Source: Liolophura sinensis
Lineage: Eukaryota; Mollusca; Polyplacophora; Chitonida; Chitonidae
DNA length: 64,000 bases
Assembly: GCF_032854445.1 (NCBI RefSeq)
Contig: NC_088307.1
Span: forward strand, 8,060,001-8,124,000
Direction: 5' to 3'
Shown: positions 42,276 to 53,054 of the stretch, in pieces
Layout of the letters: each line of letters starts with the position of its first letter
Numbering within the stretch: the first letter of the stretch is position 1
Notes under the pieces: model-generated
What the model saw: the letters and a program-made list of their open reading frames with translations, nothing else
The model's database searches: none
Told to the model about the DNA's origin: nothing
Position numbers and translations under genes: made by a program

Positions 42276-43620
42276 AATAAATTGTTGTAAATAAAATTTG
42301 CTGGTTTTGGTTACTTTTTTGGTGCGGCTAAACTGTCGTGTATTTCGAACAAGCCATCTCTTTATAATACAGACAGTTTGGGTCGGAACAATGTAAGCAA
42401 TTTTTAACATATGGAAAGGATTTTTGCGATGGCATCCAGTTTTATAGGTAGTCGAATCCACAATACCAAGGAAGAACCAACAACGTTTGGCATGTATCCC
42501 ACGTGTTTCGTAAAGATGCTCACCTCGTTGGTGTAAGACATGAAAGTAGCACTGAGTGAAGGCTAGACTGAGCAACCGGCCATGCGAGCGTCTATGACCA
42601 CGTGTTTTCACCAAAGCATTATTAAGGTGGCTGATTGGTGTCATTTCGTAGCTCCTAACTTTCGCATTTTCGCCCTTTCGCGATAAGGCTAACGTAAGCA
42701 AAATAACTATATAAACTAAGATGCGAATACAAGAAAATAAGAATTTAAATCCATGTGCCCTTATTGTGTCATTACAATTTGAAGTCAAACAATAAATGGC
42801 AGCTGTAAGCCACCATACAATATCGATTATGTGAAGTAAATTTGATTCATGCAGTAGTCTATAGGTGTTCCCTGAGAGCGTGCGTCCCAGGCAGGTTAGA
42901 CGGCCTGGACTCAGCAGGCACGGCACGGCACGGCCTGCTGACACAGGCAAACATATCAGGTAACTAGCTGGTATAAAGAAGCACGGCTGACTGTGTACCG
43001 CAACCATACACTGTGTAAATTCACCACAGGGACACACATTTAACGACCGTACAATGCCTGTATGTGTGCCATGAAACATGTTCGTTCTGCTAAGCAAATG
43101 CCAAAGGCTTTTGGCGATTAAATCTACTCCGCCGTTAAAACACATATCGAACAAACCTGAAGTCGCATAATTACGACGAGCACACATTGAAAGATATTCC
43201 AGGTTATACTTAGGCCTAAATACGGCCCTGTAAGCGATTGGGGTTGTGTTGAATAGGTAAATGCCACCACCTTTAATGTAAATAGATCAAAATCTGTGTT
43301 GTATATTGCTGTTTCTTGTATGTACGATCTAACTGGATGACAATTTATGTCGTGTAGTACAAGACAACAGAGTGGCTCAAACTCGAGTCGCCATTGGGCA
43401 GGAAAAGGTAGGCCTAGCTCCTTCGCAAAGGCGGCAACGAGGTAGCATACGCCTTAGCAATTTTTTTATCAGGGCATGGTAAAATCCTGTAATCGGAACA
43501 GTGATTGACATTTCCATGGTCGTTTGTTGTCCATAAGCCACATTTTGGCCAAGCATTGGCACTTACCTGCAGGTACAAGTCAGGCCTTCTTTGATCAGCT
43601 ATCTCAATCTAATATGCAAT

Positions 43621-43628
43621 TTATTATA
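43621..43628 (-). promoter_or_regulatory. TATA-like element for the small basic-protein gene
   Basis: TATAATAA on the minus strand, about 55 bp above a strong donor at 43567. This suggests a leader exon of roughly 30 bp. Confidence 0.3.
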
Positions 43629-43629
43629 A

Positions 43630-45040
43630 CGAGGACATGACTCCCTGAAGGGAGGTAAATAGTAGGTGGATATATACACAGTGTCTGCTTTCCCAGTTAT
43701 CTCCCATATGTCTATATGTATTTAAGCATTTCATTTTCTACATTCTCCCATGTGAGTTAAGGAAAAGTAACTTTGTTTACTAAGCATGTAAATGAGATCG
43801 ACATTTCTAAGGCATTTTATATCAGCCGGTTTAGTATGGCTGAAGTATTGTTCACTTTAACAAATTTTGATTATTTAGAAATTTAAACCAAATCATACTA
43901 AAGTTCACAAGAAAATATTAGTTTTGAATACTCTTAAAAAGAATAAAGAATAATAATTTATTATGATTGGTTGCTTTATAACTTTTTCCTTTTATTATGC
44001 CCTAACTGGATATATATGATATATAAAATGAATCAGTGATCTTAACCTCAAATCGGAATCATTCTATTCTGATTGCGTAAATTAAAATTTATATATTATT
44101 CTCCGAAATTGGGAAAAATGAATGCTGGCTGCATGTTTTTGAACGTTTACTCTCCGAGAGAACGAAACATGCACGTTTTTTGTGTGTGTGTGTTGGAGGA
44201 GGGAGGGGGGTCTGAGGTTAAACCTTACTGTTCCAAGTATTTGGAATCAACTGTTTTCTTTGGAGGTGTTACGCTATAGCATATAACTGATATTTCCGAG
44301 ATAGGAACATCTGTGTTCTTAGAATAGGTTAAAAAAGTCAAATACAAGCTGCAATAAAGCAGTTTGTTTACTATACTTGTAGACTTTTTTTAGTTTTCAG
44401 CTAAGCCTGGAGTGTAGGTTGAGCATTCTGTATACCGCTGAGAGATGTATAGCTCGTCCCGATGTCGTAGAAGCGGTTAGAATACATGGAGATTGAACTA
44501 GTATAAGAAAGGGTTCTATTAATGGGAACATTGACATCGGAAATGTCACTTCAAGGAGAATGTTTCAGGTTTTCTCAAACAACAAAACATCTGATGTCAT
44601 TTACCATATAGATTTAATACTGACCAAAGAGCTTTTGTCCGCCGGGGGGCCATAAAGTAGCGACGAAATTGTGATAGTTGATCTATGGTCACACATAACG
44701 GTTTTAAATGTTTACTATGGACAGAGTAAACTGCAGCTCTCACTCTTGAGGTAAAGCCAAATTTGACCACTTTACTAAATACGGTATCAACACTACGAAA
44801 AATAATCTTGTCTGCGTAAAAAGTTCGACGTGCTTCGGAGTTAGATGGAGATATCTTCTACCAAACAATCTTCGCAAAGGGCGGAATCGTGCAGTTTAAA
44901 ATTTAAATAGATAAAAGGTTTATGGTCTATCCCCATACAGACAGCAAACGAAATATATCGATATGAGGCCGGATTCTACTGGTTAGATGTGAACATTTGC
45001 CAACTATCTCACTGCATTTAGTAGCTGCTCTACATTATAT
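43630..45040. other. Non-coding stretch
   Basis: No exon, RNA gene or mobile element was recognised. AT-rich, with a short TG run near 44180. Confidence 0.45.
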
Positions 45041-45047
45041 GATGTTT

Positions 45048-45270
45048 AGGCGGCCTCTTTGGCTGAGGGGGTTAGGACGCCAGCGCGGCGAAATGACCCA
45101 GGAGCCTCTCACCAATGCGGTCACTGTGAGTTCATGTCCAGCTGATGCTGGCTTCCTCTCCGGCCGAACGTGAGAAGGTTTGGTAGCAACCTGCGGATGG
45201 TCGTGGGTTTCCTCCGGGGTCTGCCCGGTTTTCTACCACCATAATACTGGCCGCCGTCGTATATGTGCTG
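45048..45270 (+). mobile_element. tRNA-derived SINE (family 1), 3'-truncated
   Basis: Head 'gcggcctctttggctgagg', box B region 'gtgagttcatgtccagc', body through gccgccgtcgtatatgtg. The final A-rich tail is missing. Confidence 0.88.
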
Positions 45271-45529
45271 TTCATATGCAAATACATGCATTTAATATGA
45301 AATATGATGGGATATATTAATTTATTACTAATATAAATGCGACCAAAATCCATTTATTAGCCCCCTCCCCCTCCCCTCACCCAGTTCAAGTGCAAATATA
45401 TTTATTAAAGATATGTCAAATTCTCCATCATAACATTAATACACAAAGACAAAATACACCAAGAGGTGGTCCTTAGTAGCCCACAATACACGATGTGAAA
45501 CCTGGCTTTGTCGCCCCACAAAATTGGTC

Positions 45530-45972
45530 AGACAGAGTGACAGCTGACTCCATGGTCACACATGACTGGTGACGCACCGAGGACAGAGTGACAGCTGACT
45601 CCGTGGTCACACATGATTGGTGAAGCACCGAGGACAGAGTGATAGCTGACTCCATGGTCATACATGACTGATGACGCACCGAGGACAGAGTGACAGCTGA
45701 CTCCGTGGTCACACATGATTAGTGAAGCACCGAGGACAGAGTGGCAGCTGACTCCGTGGTCACACATGATTGGTGAAGCACCCAGGACAGAGTGGCAGCT
45801 GACTCCGTGGTCACACATGATTGGTGAAGCACCGAGGACAGAGTGACAGCTGACTCCGTGGTCAAACATGACTGGTGGAGCAACGAAGACAGTGTGATAC
45901 CTGCCTCGGTAGTCAGACATGATTGGTGAAGCACCGAGGACAGTGTGATACCTGACTCGGTGGTCAAAATAA
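45530..45972. repeat. 51 bp minisatellite
   Basis: About 8.5 units of 51 bp, each 'gacagagtgacagctgactc', 'cgtggtcacacatgattgg', 'tgaagcaccgag'. The last two units are more diverged. As 51 is divisible by three, two minus-strand frames remain open and give 17-residue protein repeats. Frame-independent openness argues against coding. Confidence 0.93.
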
Positions 45973-46274
45973 TTTGTGAATTAGTAACATGTTTACATGA
46001 GGGTATTATTCCAACTGTTAAGTAAACTTTTTAACATGTAGTAAAAAGGATGAATGAATGATACATTATCAGCATCCTGAAATCTATGCATTATTATTAC
46101 ATTATTCACTAATGCGAAAAAGTGTGATACGAAATGTTGAAGATAACGAATGTCCATTCTATATTGGTGACACCGGAGGACGAGGCCTTAAATTTCGTAT
46201 TGCAAATAATATTTTCACTGGCTTTGTGTCGTGGGTTATATGTGCGTCTGAGCATTTCGTTATCCCATAAGGCT

Positions 46275-47110
46275 ATATACAAAATGAAAGGATGATGATA
46301 GTAGATACAGGAGGAAATGTCGAGGTTGTCTGGCCGTTTTTATTAGTCTGAGTTCCTCTGTATACCTATATACATGTAACTGGTTGTATACGGAAAGCCT
46401 CACTTCCTTTGTTCCCGTGTGTTTTAACGAACCTGAACAGGATTAGTGCTTATCGCCTGTAATGTGTTCGCTTTTCATTTTTCTGTCATCAGTGCTCTAA
46501 TCATGCTGTAATTTTATTTATACTGACAACCGTGATATAAATGCATCGCAAGGTATATCCGCCAGGGAAATAAAAACATACAAATAAAGGAATAAATAAA
46601 AATGGAGACTTTTGAAGTTACTCATCCATATTTAAGTTATTTCAACTTAATTCAGATTGATCAATACATTGACATCACAACCACTGGTTTGGAATAAAGA
46701 CAAACATAGAATTAAAAAATACATTCACGCCTTTATGATTGTTATGATTATAGATTTTCTTTATACAATTAAAACAAAAATTTCGACATATCTTTGAGAA
46801 ATAAAAAGCAGCTGACCTCGATACGTGTACATTTATTACAAACCCCCGCTGTCGGAAGAAACGGGTGGCCTCGAGGAGATGACAAAATAATTCCCTAACA
46901 TGGTTGGTAAGAAGCCGCATTTTTAAAATATACATTGTATTATGCGACGTAGCAAAATTTAGAATTGTTGTTTTTCTTAGAGCTCGTCAACTCACGACGC
47001 CTTAATGTGCACATACATTGCTTCCACGGTACAGGTCGTAATTTAGTAGGACTATAGTTCAATTTTGTTATTTTTATTACATGCCTATACTCACATTTTA
47101 CATTTTAGCA
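46275..47110. other. Non-coding stretch before the LINE
   Basis: AT-rich with no recognisable exon or repeat. Its end grades into the palindromic flank module at 47118. Confidence 0.4.
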
Positions 47111-47117
47111 GATACTT

Positions 47118-47175
47118 ACAAAATAATCTGTTAATTCGAACAAACAGTCTGTTGTTTGTGTGATACTAGAATATC
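47118..47175 (+). repeat. Palindromic flank module (copy 3)
   Basis: 'taatctgttaattcgaac', 'agtctgttgtttgtgtga', 'tactagaata'. Same module as at 25806 and 26421, here about 300 bp upstream of the LINE ORF1 and without a minisatellite. Confidence 0.65.
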
Positions 47176-47478
47176 CTCTGTTAATATAACATAAGACTGT
47201 GTTAAAGTATCCGCAATATCTTGTTAGTAAGTGTGTTGTACAGTCAAAAGATGGCGTCTATCGAATAAGGCGGACCAGTGAGAGGTGGTAATCCTGGCTG
47301 ACTTGAGAGTTTCCCTAAGTTGATTCACATATGTTCGTGTGGATATGTTCTACATTTGGTAATTTGGGCAATCAAACGTGAAGATAGAGTTTATGAAGCA
47401 CAGAATTGCTAAAATCAGTGACTGCAAAAACAGTGCTTGTGACTTACCTGTTGATCCAGCCTGAACAACAACAACACC

Positions 47479-48528
47479 ATGAACCAACCTCGGATTGAAT
47501 CTCTCTTTAGTGGGGCGTGCAGTGAAAAGGTAACTGCTAGTACTAACTCTGATATAGTCCAAAATGAAAATTCGAAGACGTCACCTGGAATTCCTGCTAG
47601 TAGTAACCTTGCTCAACCCTCAAGAACAGCAATATCAAGATTTTCAGGAAAACGTAAACTGAATCTGGCCGCCACAAATCCCAGCATTAAAAGATTGAAT
47701 TCATTACCCGACATTCAGTCCCTAATTTGTGCTGATCGAGGTGAGGACGAAACCGAGTTATACGAGGTAACAAACTTCAAGGCTGGAACTGACACTAACT
47801 TTCTTACCAAGAGCTTATTGACACCTCAAGTCAGCAAACATCTAAATTGCCTAATCCTGAATGCTGTAGAAACGGCTATAAAACCACTAATTGAGCTAGT
47901 ATCGTCGAGTAAGAATGACATAACAACCCTTGCACGTAAAGTTGACAGTCTACAACTAGAAATTGCTGTCAGGGATAAGACAATTTGTGAATGTAAGACT
48001 GAAATATCAGATCTAAAATCTGAACTGGCAATCGTCAATTCCCTACTCAGAAAAAGCTCAGAAGAAAATATGCGACAAAAGGATGAATTCCAGTCCCTTT
48101 TAGACAAAGCCGAACAATATAGTAGACGAGAGTGTCTGCGGATTTCTGGCCTTTCACTTCAACCAGGTGAAACGACTGATGATGCGGTGTGCCGACTTGC
48201 AAGTCATCTTAATATTGAAATGTGTAAAAAAGATATCTCGCGATCACATTTTATTGGAAAAAACCAGTCCCAGATAATCGTTAGGTTTGTTTCGTACCGA
48301 ACCAGATCGGCACGCCCATTACTGAAGAGCGCCAATGGTTACACAGGGGTGTATATAAATGAAGATCTCACGAAAACTAGGTATAAGCTCTTTAAAAGAT
48401 TACTTCAAAAGAAGAAAGAAGGTGTGATTTTCTCAGCCTGGACACACGACGGAAATGTGTTCTATTGTTCCCAAGACGGGGGAGTGAAGGTGCAGGTGGC
48501 TTCTGAATGGGATCTCGAGAACATTTAA
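47479..48528 (+). CDS. LINE ORF1 protein (coiled coil + RNA-binding-like domain)
   Basis: A 349-residue intact frame. The first ~110 residues are low-complexity and Ser/Asn-rich. Residues about 125-210 form a likely coiled coil with heptad-like hydrophobics (LARKVDSLQLEIAVRDKTI, ISDLKSELAIVNSLLR). The segment AEQYSRRECLRISGL (211-225) is the classic junction into the RRM-like domain of LINE ORF1 proteins. It is followed by a DDAVCRLASHLNIEM helix, SRSHFIGK, QIIVRFVSYRTR and a C-terminal VYINEDLTKTRYKLFKRLLQ segment. ORF1 proteins trimerise, bind the element's RNA and act as chaperones during target-primed reverse transcription. ATG at 47479 is the first in frame and has an A at -3. Confidence 0.85.
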   Translation: MNQPRIESLFSGACSEKVTASTNSDIVQNENSKTSPGIPASSNLAQPSRTAISRFSGKRKLNLAATNPSIKRLNSLPDIQSLICADRGEDETELYEVTNFKAGTDTNFLTKSLLTPQVSKHLNCLILNAVETAIKPLIELVSSSKNDITTLARKVDSLQLEIAVRDKTICECKTEISDLKSELAIVNSLLRKSSEENMRQKDEFQSLLDKAEQYSRRECLRISGLSLQPGETTDDAVCRLASHLNIEMCKKDISRSHFIGKNQSQIIVRFVSYRTRSARPLLKSANGYTGVYINEDLTKTRYKLFKRLLQKKKEGVIFSAWTHDGNVFYCSQDGGVKVQVASEWDLENI

Positions 48529-49447
48529 TCAACCCGGACAAATCACTTTTCCCGTGCAGGATACAGGAGTGTTCATACTTTAATCATTAAAGACAGCCGA
48601 CCGATGTGCTTTCTGTATAGTAACTCTGACTGTACATGCGTGTCTACTAACACAAAAGTGCGGTCTGCTGCCGTAACTTACGTAATAGCAGATAATATGT
48701 ACGCTACTCCAACACAAACTGCTGCTCAATGTCTCTCTCTAAAACACTTGACTTGATCAACAATATTGTACTCACAACGAATTGGTCTTGGACATGTGTA
48801 AATGGCCGTGTAAATGTACTTGTATACATACATATATCCATATATCTGCATAAGTAAGCCCGAAGAATTAAAAAATTTATCTGATAGTTAAGAATATATA
48901 AATGTATATATGCATTTGGCCATGACACATTAAATATTCCAGTTCAATTACCGGATAAATTCCAAATTAAACTACAAATATTAGGGAACAATAAATATAT
49001 GAAGTAGACGGGAAAATGACGTCATTATGTTTGTGTACCAAGCTACAGGGTACCAAAAGTGAAAAGTCACGGTTAACAAAACGTACAATCTATTTGTATT
49101 GTCTTTGACCATTTTTCAGTATCCTTCCAGTAAGCCCAAATCGTTGTTTATCCGATAAGTAGATAAATAATTACCATTCAAAACTATACGGAAGATTGGC
49201 CCTCATTTCTGATTAATAGTCGTCTCCTTTAGGCAAATCCCAATTCTCAATATATAAGTTGAAAATACTCACCTTAGTGATAATATTTGTAAACAAACTC
49301 ATTGTTAATAACTTCCTCATGATACTTTATTGTGCCAGTAACCCACCTCTCCCTATACGCTTTTGTCTGGGACTGGTGCTTCTGAGGACGTACTATGTAC
49401 GCACCTTTACACCTCATATTTTTTGTGATTTATTTTGAAATTCTTAC

Positions 49448-52400
49448 TTGTATGTACTGGACTATGTTACACGTGATCTTACCGATAACTACATGCGTAA
49501 TAAACAAAAATTCGAGCTGTTATCAAGTGAGTACGATGGTAACCAGGCTAGAACATGTGCTTCTTTCTTTCTTAAATGTTGTTACGTCATGGGTTACCTA
49601 AGTCAATATCGTGTGGCAATCGGGACTTGGTATAACTTTGTGTGCTGTAAAAGTAGGGTACACCTAATCAAACTTATAAACTTGCTGAATGAATTAACAG
49701 TGATTTGTAATGCTACTGACTCTTTACTATTTTGTGTTATTATAGGTATTCTTTGTATGTTAAACAACTTGAATTACGTTTTAATTGTCATTATCGCATT
49801 ACTGCTGCGATGCGGAGATATACATAAAAATCCGGGACCACCAAGCTCGCATAACTTAAGATGTTGTCATTTTAATGCTAGGAGCCTTCTGGCTCAGTCT
49901 GATGATCAAATGTCATCATATTCTAAGTTAGACGAAGTCTCAACCGTACTTGTAAATGAACATGATTACGATATTATTTGTGTAACAGAAACTTGGCTTA
50001 GTTCTGCCATACCAGATGAAAGAGTTAATATAGAAGCGTACTACATTATAAGGAAAGACAGAGATAGGCATGGTGGGGGTGTTGCCATTTATTGTAAGTC
50101 ATCATTGAATATCACACGCAGATTAGATCTTGAAAATGAAAATGAAATGCTATGGATTACAATTGAATTGTTCAATAGAAGTGTATTAGTTGCTGTATGT
50201 TACCGCCCTCCTAACCAATCAACGGAATCACGGGATCTTTTTATTGATAACTTTGATTCTACTCTCACTTCTGTTATATCAGAAAACCCACATGCTTTAC
50301 TAATATTTGGTGATTTTAACGATCGCTGCACTGACTGGAATAAATACCATGATAAGAGTGAATTAAAAATGAAACTTTTCGACCTTTTGGCTGGAAAAAA
50401 TTTATTTCAAATACTGAATGAGCCGACAAGATATACGGAAGATAGTGCCTATTTATTAGATCTAATAATCACTGACAATATGAGATATGTAATAGATTAC
50501 GGAGTGGCTTGTCCCATGGCTAATCTTGACCACTGCACGATCTATTGTAAACTGGATGTTCTGTGCAATGATAAAGCTAAATCTTTTAAAAGACATGTAT
50601 GGGACCTTAAATGTGCTGATATAGACCGTCTACGTAACTTGCTGTCTGTCTCACCCTGGGATATATGTGACGTTTTCACTGATATAAATGACAAAGTGTA
50701 TGCATGGTCAAATCTTTTTCTGTCATGCTGTAAGGAAGCTATCCCAAATAAAGAACTTACCGTGAGACCTCGCGACAAGCCCTGGATGACCAATGATGTG
50801 CGATATAAGTTACGAATTCGAAATAGATGCTTTAAAAAGTATAAAAGATCTAAAAATGAAAAAGATAAATTTCGCTTCTATATAGCCAGAAGGGAGGCCA
50901 ACACAGCCAAAAGAGAGGCTATTCGTCGCTATGCTACACGTCTAAAAACCAAACTATCTGACCCAAATCTAGATACCAAGACTTACTGGTCTTCAGTGAA
51001 ATCAATGTTGGGTTCTAAAGCAAAACCTCCAATACCACCACTACTTGTAAATGGTAAAAATGTGTCCAGTGATATTGATAAGGCCAATGCTTTCTGTGCA
51101 TTCTTTGCATCACATTCTGACCTTCCATCTCCTGTCCCCGACTTGCCGGACTTCTCCTTCGTTACTACAACTCGTTTAAACAGTATACAAATAACTGAAA
51201 AGGAAGTCGGTCAGTGTCTCAGTTCGTTAAATACAAAAAAGGCATCAGGTCCGGATGGGATCAGTAATTTTATGTTGCAGAGTGCAGCAGGAAGTATAGC
51301 ACCCTCGCTTACTAAACTATTTAACTCTTCATTACAAAACGGCGTCTTTCCGTCCGCGTGGAAAAGGTGCCGCGTTTGCCCAGTATTTAAAAAAGGTGAT
51401 CGACATTGTATTTCTAACTACAGACCAGTATGTCTTCAACCATCGATATCCAAAGTATTTGAAAAAGTCGTCTATAAACATTTATATCAATATCTTACGA
51501 TAAACAATATTCTTATTCCTCACAATGCAGGATTCAAAAGTGGTGATTCAACTATCTGTCAACTAACTAAAATCGTCCATAATATTTATAAAGGTTTAGA
51601 CAACGGTAATGATATGTGTTTGGTATTCTTGGATGTGAGCAAAGCCTTTGACAAGGTTTGGCACACAGGTTTACTATTTAAGTTGAGGCAGATGGGTATT
51701 GGAGGAATGTTACTGGCGTGGATAAATGATTACTTATCTGATCGATCAATCTCTGTTTGCCTCAACGGTAAAGAATCTAGCTCGAATCCTACGTACTCAG
51801 GAGTTCCTCAGGGCTCTGTACTTGGTCCTTTGTTGTTTCTTATCTTCATAAATGATATAAATACTAATATTGAATGTGACATAAATATATTTGCTGACGA
51901 CACATCCTTGTTAGAAGAAATTAAAGATTTACCAGTCTCAGAAACTAGACTGAACCGTGACTTTAGCAAGTTAGCATCGTGGGCAAATCAATGGTGTGTC
52001 ACATTCAATGCTCTTAAGACAGTTTATTTACTTGTATCATTAAAGGGAAATCCTTCCTATCCCAAACTGTATCTTAATGGCACGGAGGTGAAGAGCGTTC
52101 AGTCCCACAAACACCTTGGGATCGTTTTACAACACAATGGGAAATGGGACGAACACATTAGAAACTTAGTTAATAAATGTAACAAAAAACTGAGTATTCT
52201 CAACCGATGTAAGAAATGCCTTACCCGAAAATGTTTGAAAACTCTATACTTCAGTCAAATAAGATCTACCATCGAATATGGTGACATCCTGTTTGACAAT
52301 TGCGGTATAGTGTTGTCTCAAAAACTTGAAACAATTCAGCGAAGAGCTGCTCTTCTCTATTCTGGGGGCCTACGTCGGACATCGTATAGTAAATTATTAA

Positions 52401-52462
52401 ATGAACTAAGATGGGAACCGCTTTATGTGAGACGTAGATCCCACAGAATTCTTCTGTCATAA
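49448..52462 (+). CDS. LINE ORF2: AP endonuclease and reverse transcriptase
   Basis: A 1004-residue frame. The N-terminus is hydrophobic, ending in a 2A-like motif GDIHKNPGPP (residues 123-132). The endonuclease domain follows: HFNARSL (141-147), VTETWL with catalytic Glu (E181), GGGVAIYC, GDFN (288-291) and NLDHC near 359-363, where families usually have SDH. Reverse transcriptase: SGPDGI (600-605), FLDVSKAFD (727-735), GVPQGSVLGPLLF (785-797), FADDTSLL (815-822) and HLGIVL (889-894). The protein nicks target DNA and copies the element RNA at the nick. The frame ends abruptly at RRRSHRILLS. In relatives more than 100 residues and a zinc-knuckle follow, so the C-terminus is truncated by a deletion/frameshift. 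The intact catalytic core makes past activity likely. Confidence 0.92.
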   Translation: MYVLDYVTRDLTDNYMRNKQKFELLSSEYDGNQARTCASFFLKCCYVMGYLSQYRVAIGTWYNFVCCKSRVHLIKLINLLNELTVICNATDSLLFCVIIGILCMLNNLNYVLIVIIALLLRCGDIHKNPGPPSSHNLRCCHFNARSLLAQSDDQMSSYSKLDEVSTVLVNEHDYDIICVTETWLSSAIPDERVNIEAYYIIRKDRDRHGGGVAIYCKSSLNITRRLDLENENEMLWITIELFNRSVLVAVCYRPPNQSTESRDLFIDNFDSTLTSVISENPHALLIFGDFNDRCTDWNKYHDKSELKMKLFDLLAGKNLFQILNEPTRYTEDSAYLLDLIITDNMRYVIDYGVACPMANLDHCTIYCKLDVLCNDKAKSFKRHVWDLKCADIDRLRNLLSVSPWDICDVFTDINDKVYAWSNLFLSCCKEAIPNKELTVRPRDKPWMTNDVRYKLRIRNRCFKKYKRSKNEKDKFRFYIARREANTAKREAIRRYATRLKTKLSDPNLDTKTYWSSVKSMLGSKAKPPIPPLLVNGKNVSSDIDKANAFCAFFASHSDLPSPVPDLPDFSFVTTTRLNSIQITEKEVGQCLSSLNTKKASGPDGISNFMLQSAAGSIAPSLTKLFNSSLQNGVFPSAWKRCRVCPVFKKGDRHCISNYRPVCLQPSISKVFEKVVYKHLYQYLTINNILIPHNAGFKSGDSTICQLTKIVHNIYKGLDNGNDMCLVFLDVSKAFDKVWHTGLLFKLRQMGIGGMLLAWINDYLSDRSISVCLNGKESSSNPTYSGVPQGSVLGPLLFLIFINDINTNIECDINIFADDTSLLEEIKDLPVSETRLNRDFSKLASWANQWCVTFNALKTVYLLVSLKGNPSYPKLYLNGTEVKSVQSHKHLGIVLQHNGKWDEHIRNLVNKCNKKLSILNRCKKCLTRKCLKTLYFSQIRSTIEYGDILFDNCGIVLSQKLETIQRRAALLYSGGLRRTSYSKLLNELRWEPLYVRRRSHRILLS
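49814..49840 (+). other. 2A-like peptide-skipping motif in ORF2
   Basis: Encodes GDIHKNPGP. Viral-type 2A sequences read D-x-E-x-N-P-G-P and make the ribosome skip the Gly-Pro bond. Here His replaces the Glu, and the motif follows a stretch of leucine/isoleucine just before the endonuclease domain. 2A-like sequences at this place are known from other non-LTR elements. Activity with His in this position is uncertain. Confidence 0.6.
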
Positions 52463-52754
52463 ATGTAATTACAAATGTGAAAATTCTCATCATTTTCTTA
52501 TTGAATGTCCCGCATATGCCGCTCAAAGGAAGCACATGTTCGACAGGTTTACTAAAACAATTTCTCCAAATGCTCACTTATCTATTTTCCTTCCGCATTG
52601 CTCAAAACATATCTCAAATATTTTACTTTTTGGATCAAATGACCTATCTCTTGAAGACAATAAAACCATATTCTGTTCTGTGCACAAATTCATTCAAGAT
52701 ACTCGAAGATTTATCCATCGTACTCACCAAGTAGTTCAAACAAGCTCCTTTTAA
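52449..52754 (+). pseudogene. Out-of-frame LINE ORF2 C-terminus with zinc-knuckle
   Basis: In a different frame from ORF2, this segment encodes FFCHKCNYKCENSHHFLIEC and then PAYAAQRKHMFDRF..., ending at TAA. The Cys/His pattern and 'HFLIECPAY' are typical of the extreme C-terminus of CR1/Jockey ORF2. It lies directly after the ORF2 stop, without the linker seen in relatives. An internal deletion with a frame change near 52440-52455 best explains it. Confidence 0.75.
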
Positions 52755-53054
52755 GGTACAAAGTGCTAAGACTGAAACCCATTCCTAAATCTGTTATATA
52801 ATCGGTACTTAATGAAGTATATGAGTGTGTGCAGTATTGGATGCCTATGTGTATTGTAAATATTGTAAATATTTTATTCTTCACTATCAAGTTTTGATTA
52901 TATAAATGTATGATGTATATAAGTTTGAGGAGACCCCCTAGTGACCCATGGGTTGTGGGATATCCTCAGTAAACAAATAAAGAATTAAATTCATGTTACA
53001 TTAACAGGATGTGTGTACTATATTTAACAGAATAATCTGACAGAACAATCTGTA

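Larger units (their letters stand above)
47479..52990 (+). mobile_element. Non-LTR retrotransposon (LINE), CR1/Jockey-type
   Basis: An ORF1 with coiled coil and an ORF2 with AP endonuclease and reverse transcriptase lie in the usual order on one strand, about 920 bp apart. The 3' UTR runs to an A-rich end with AATAAA near 52976-52981. No target-site duplication was located, so both outer limits are approximate, and the 5' UTR may begin upstream of 47479. Long open frames suggest a fairly young insertion. ORF2 nevertheless loses its frame and probably a segment near 52440. Confidence 0.9.

Noticed and set aside
45528-45967. Cys/Ser-rich 17-residue protein repeat
   Set aside because: Produced by the 51 bp minisatellite in two frames at once. 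No start context, splice sites or promoter.
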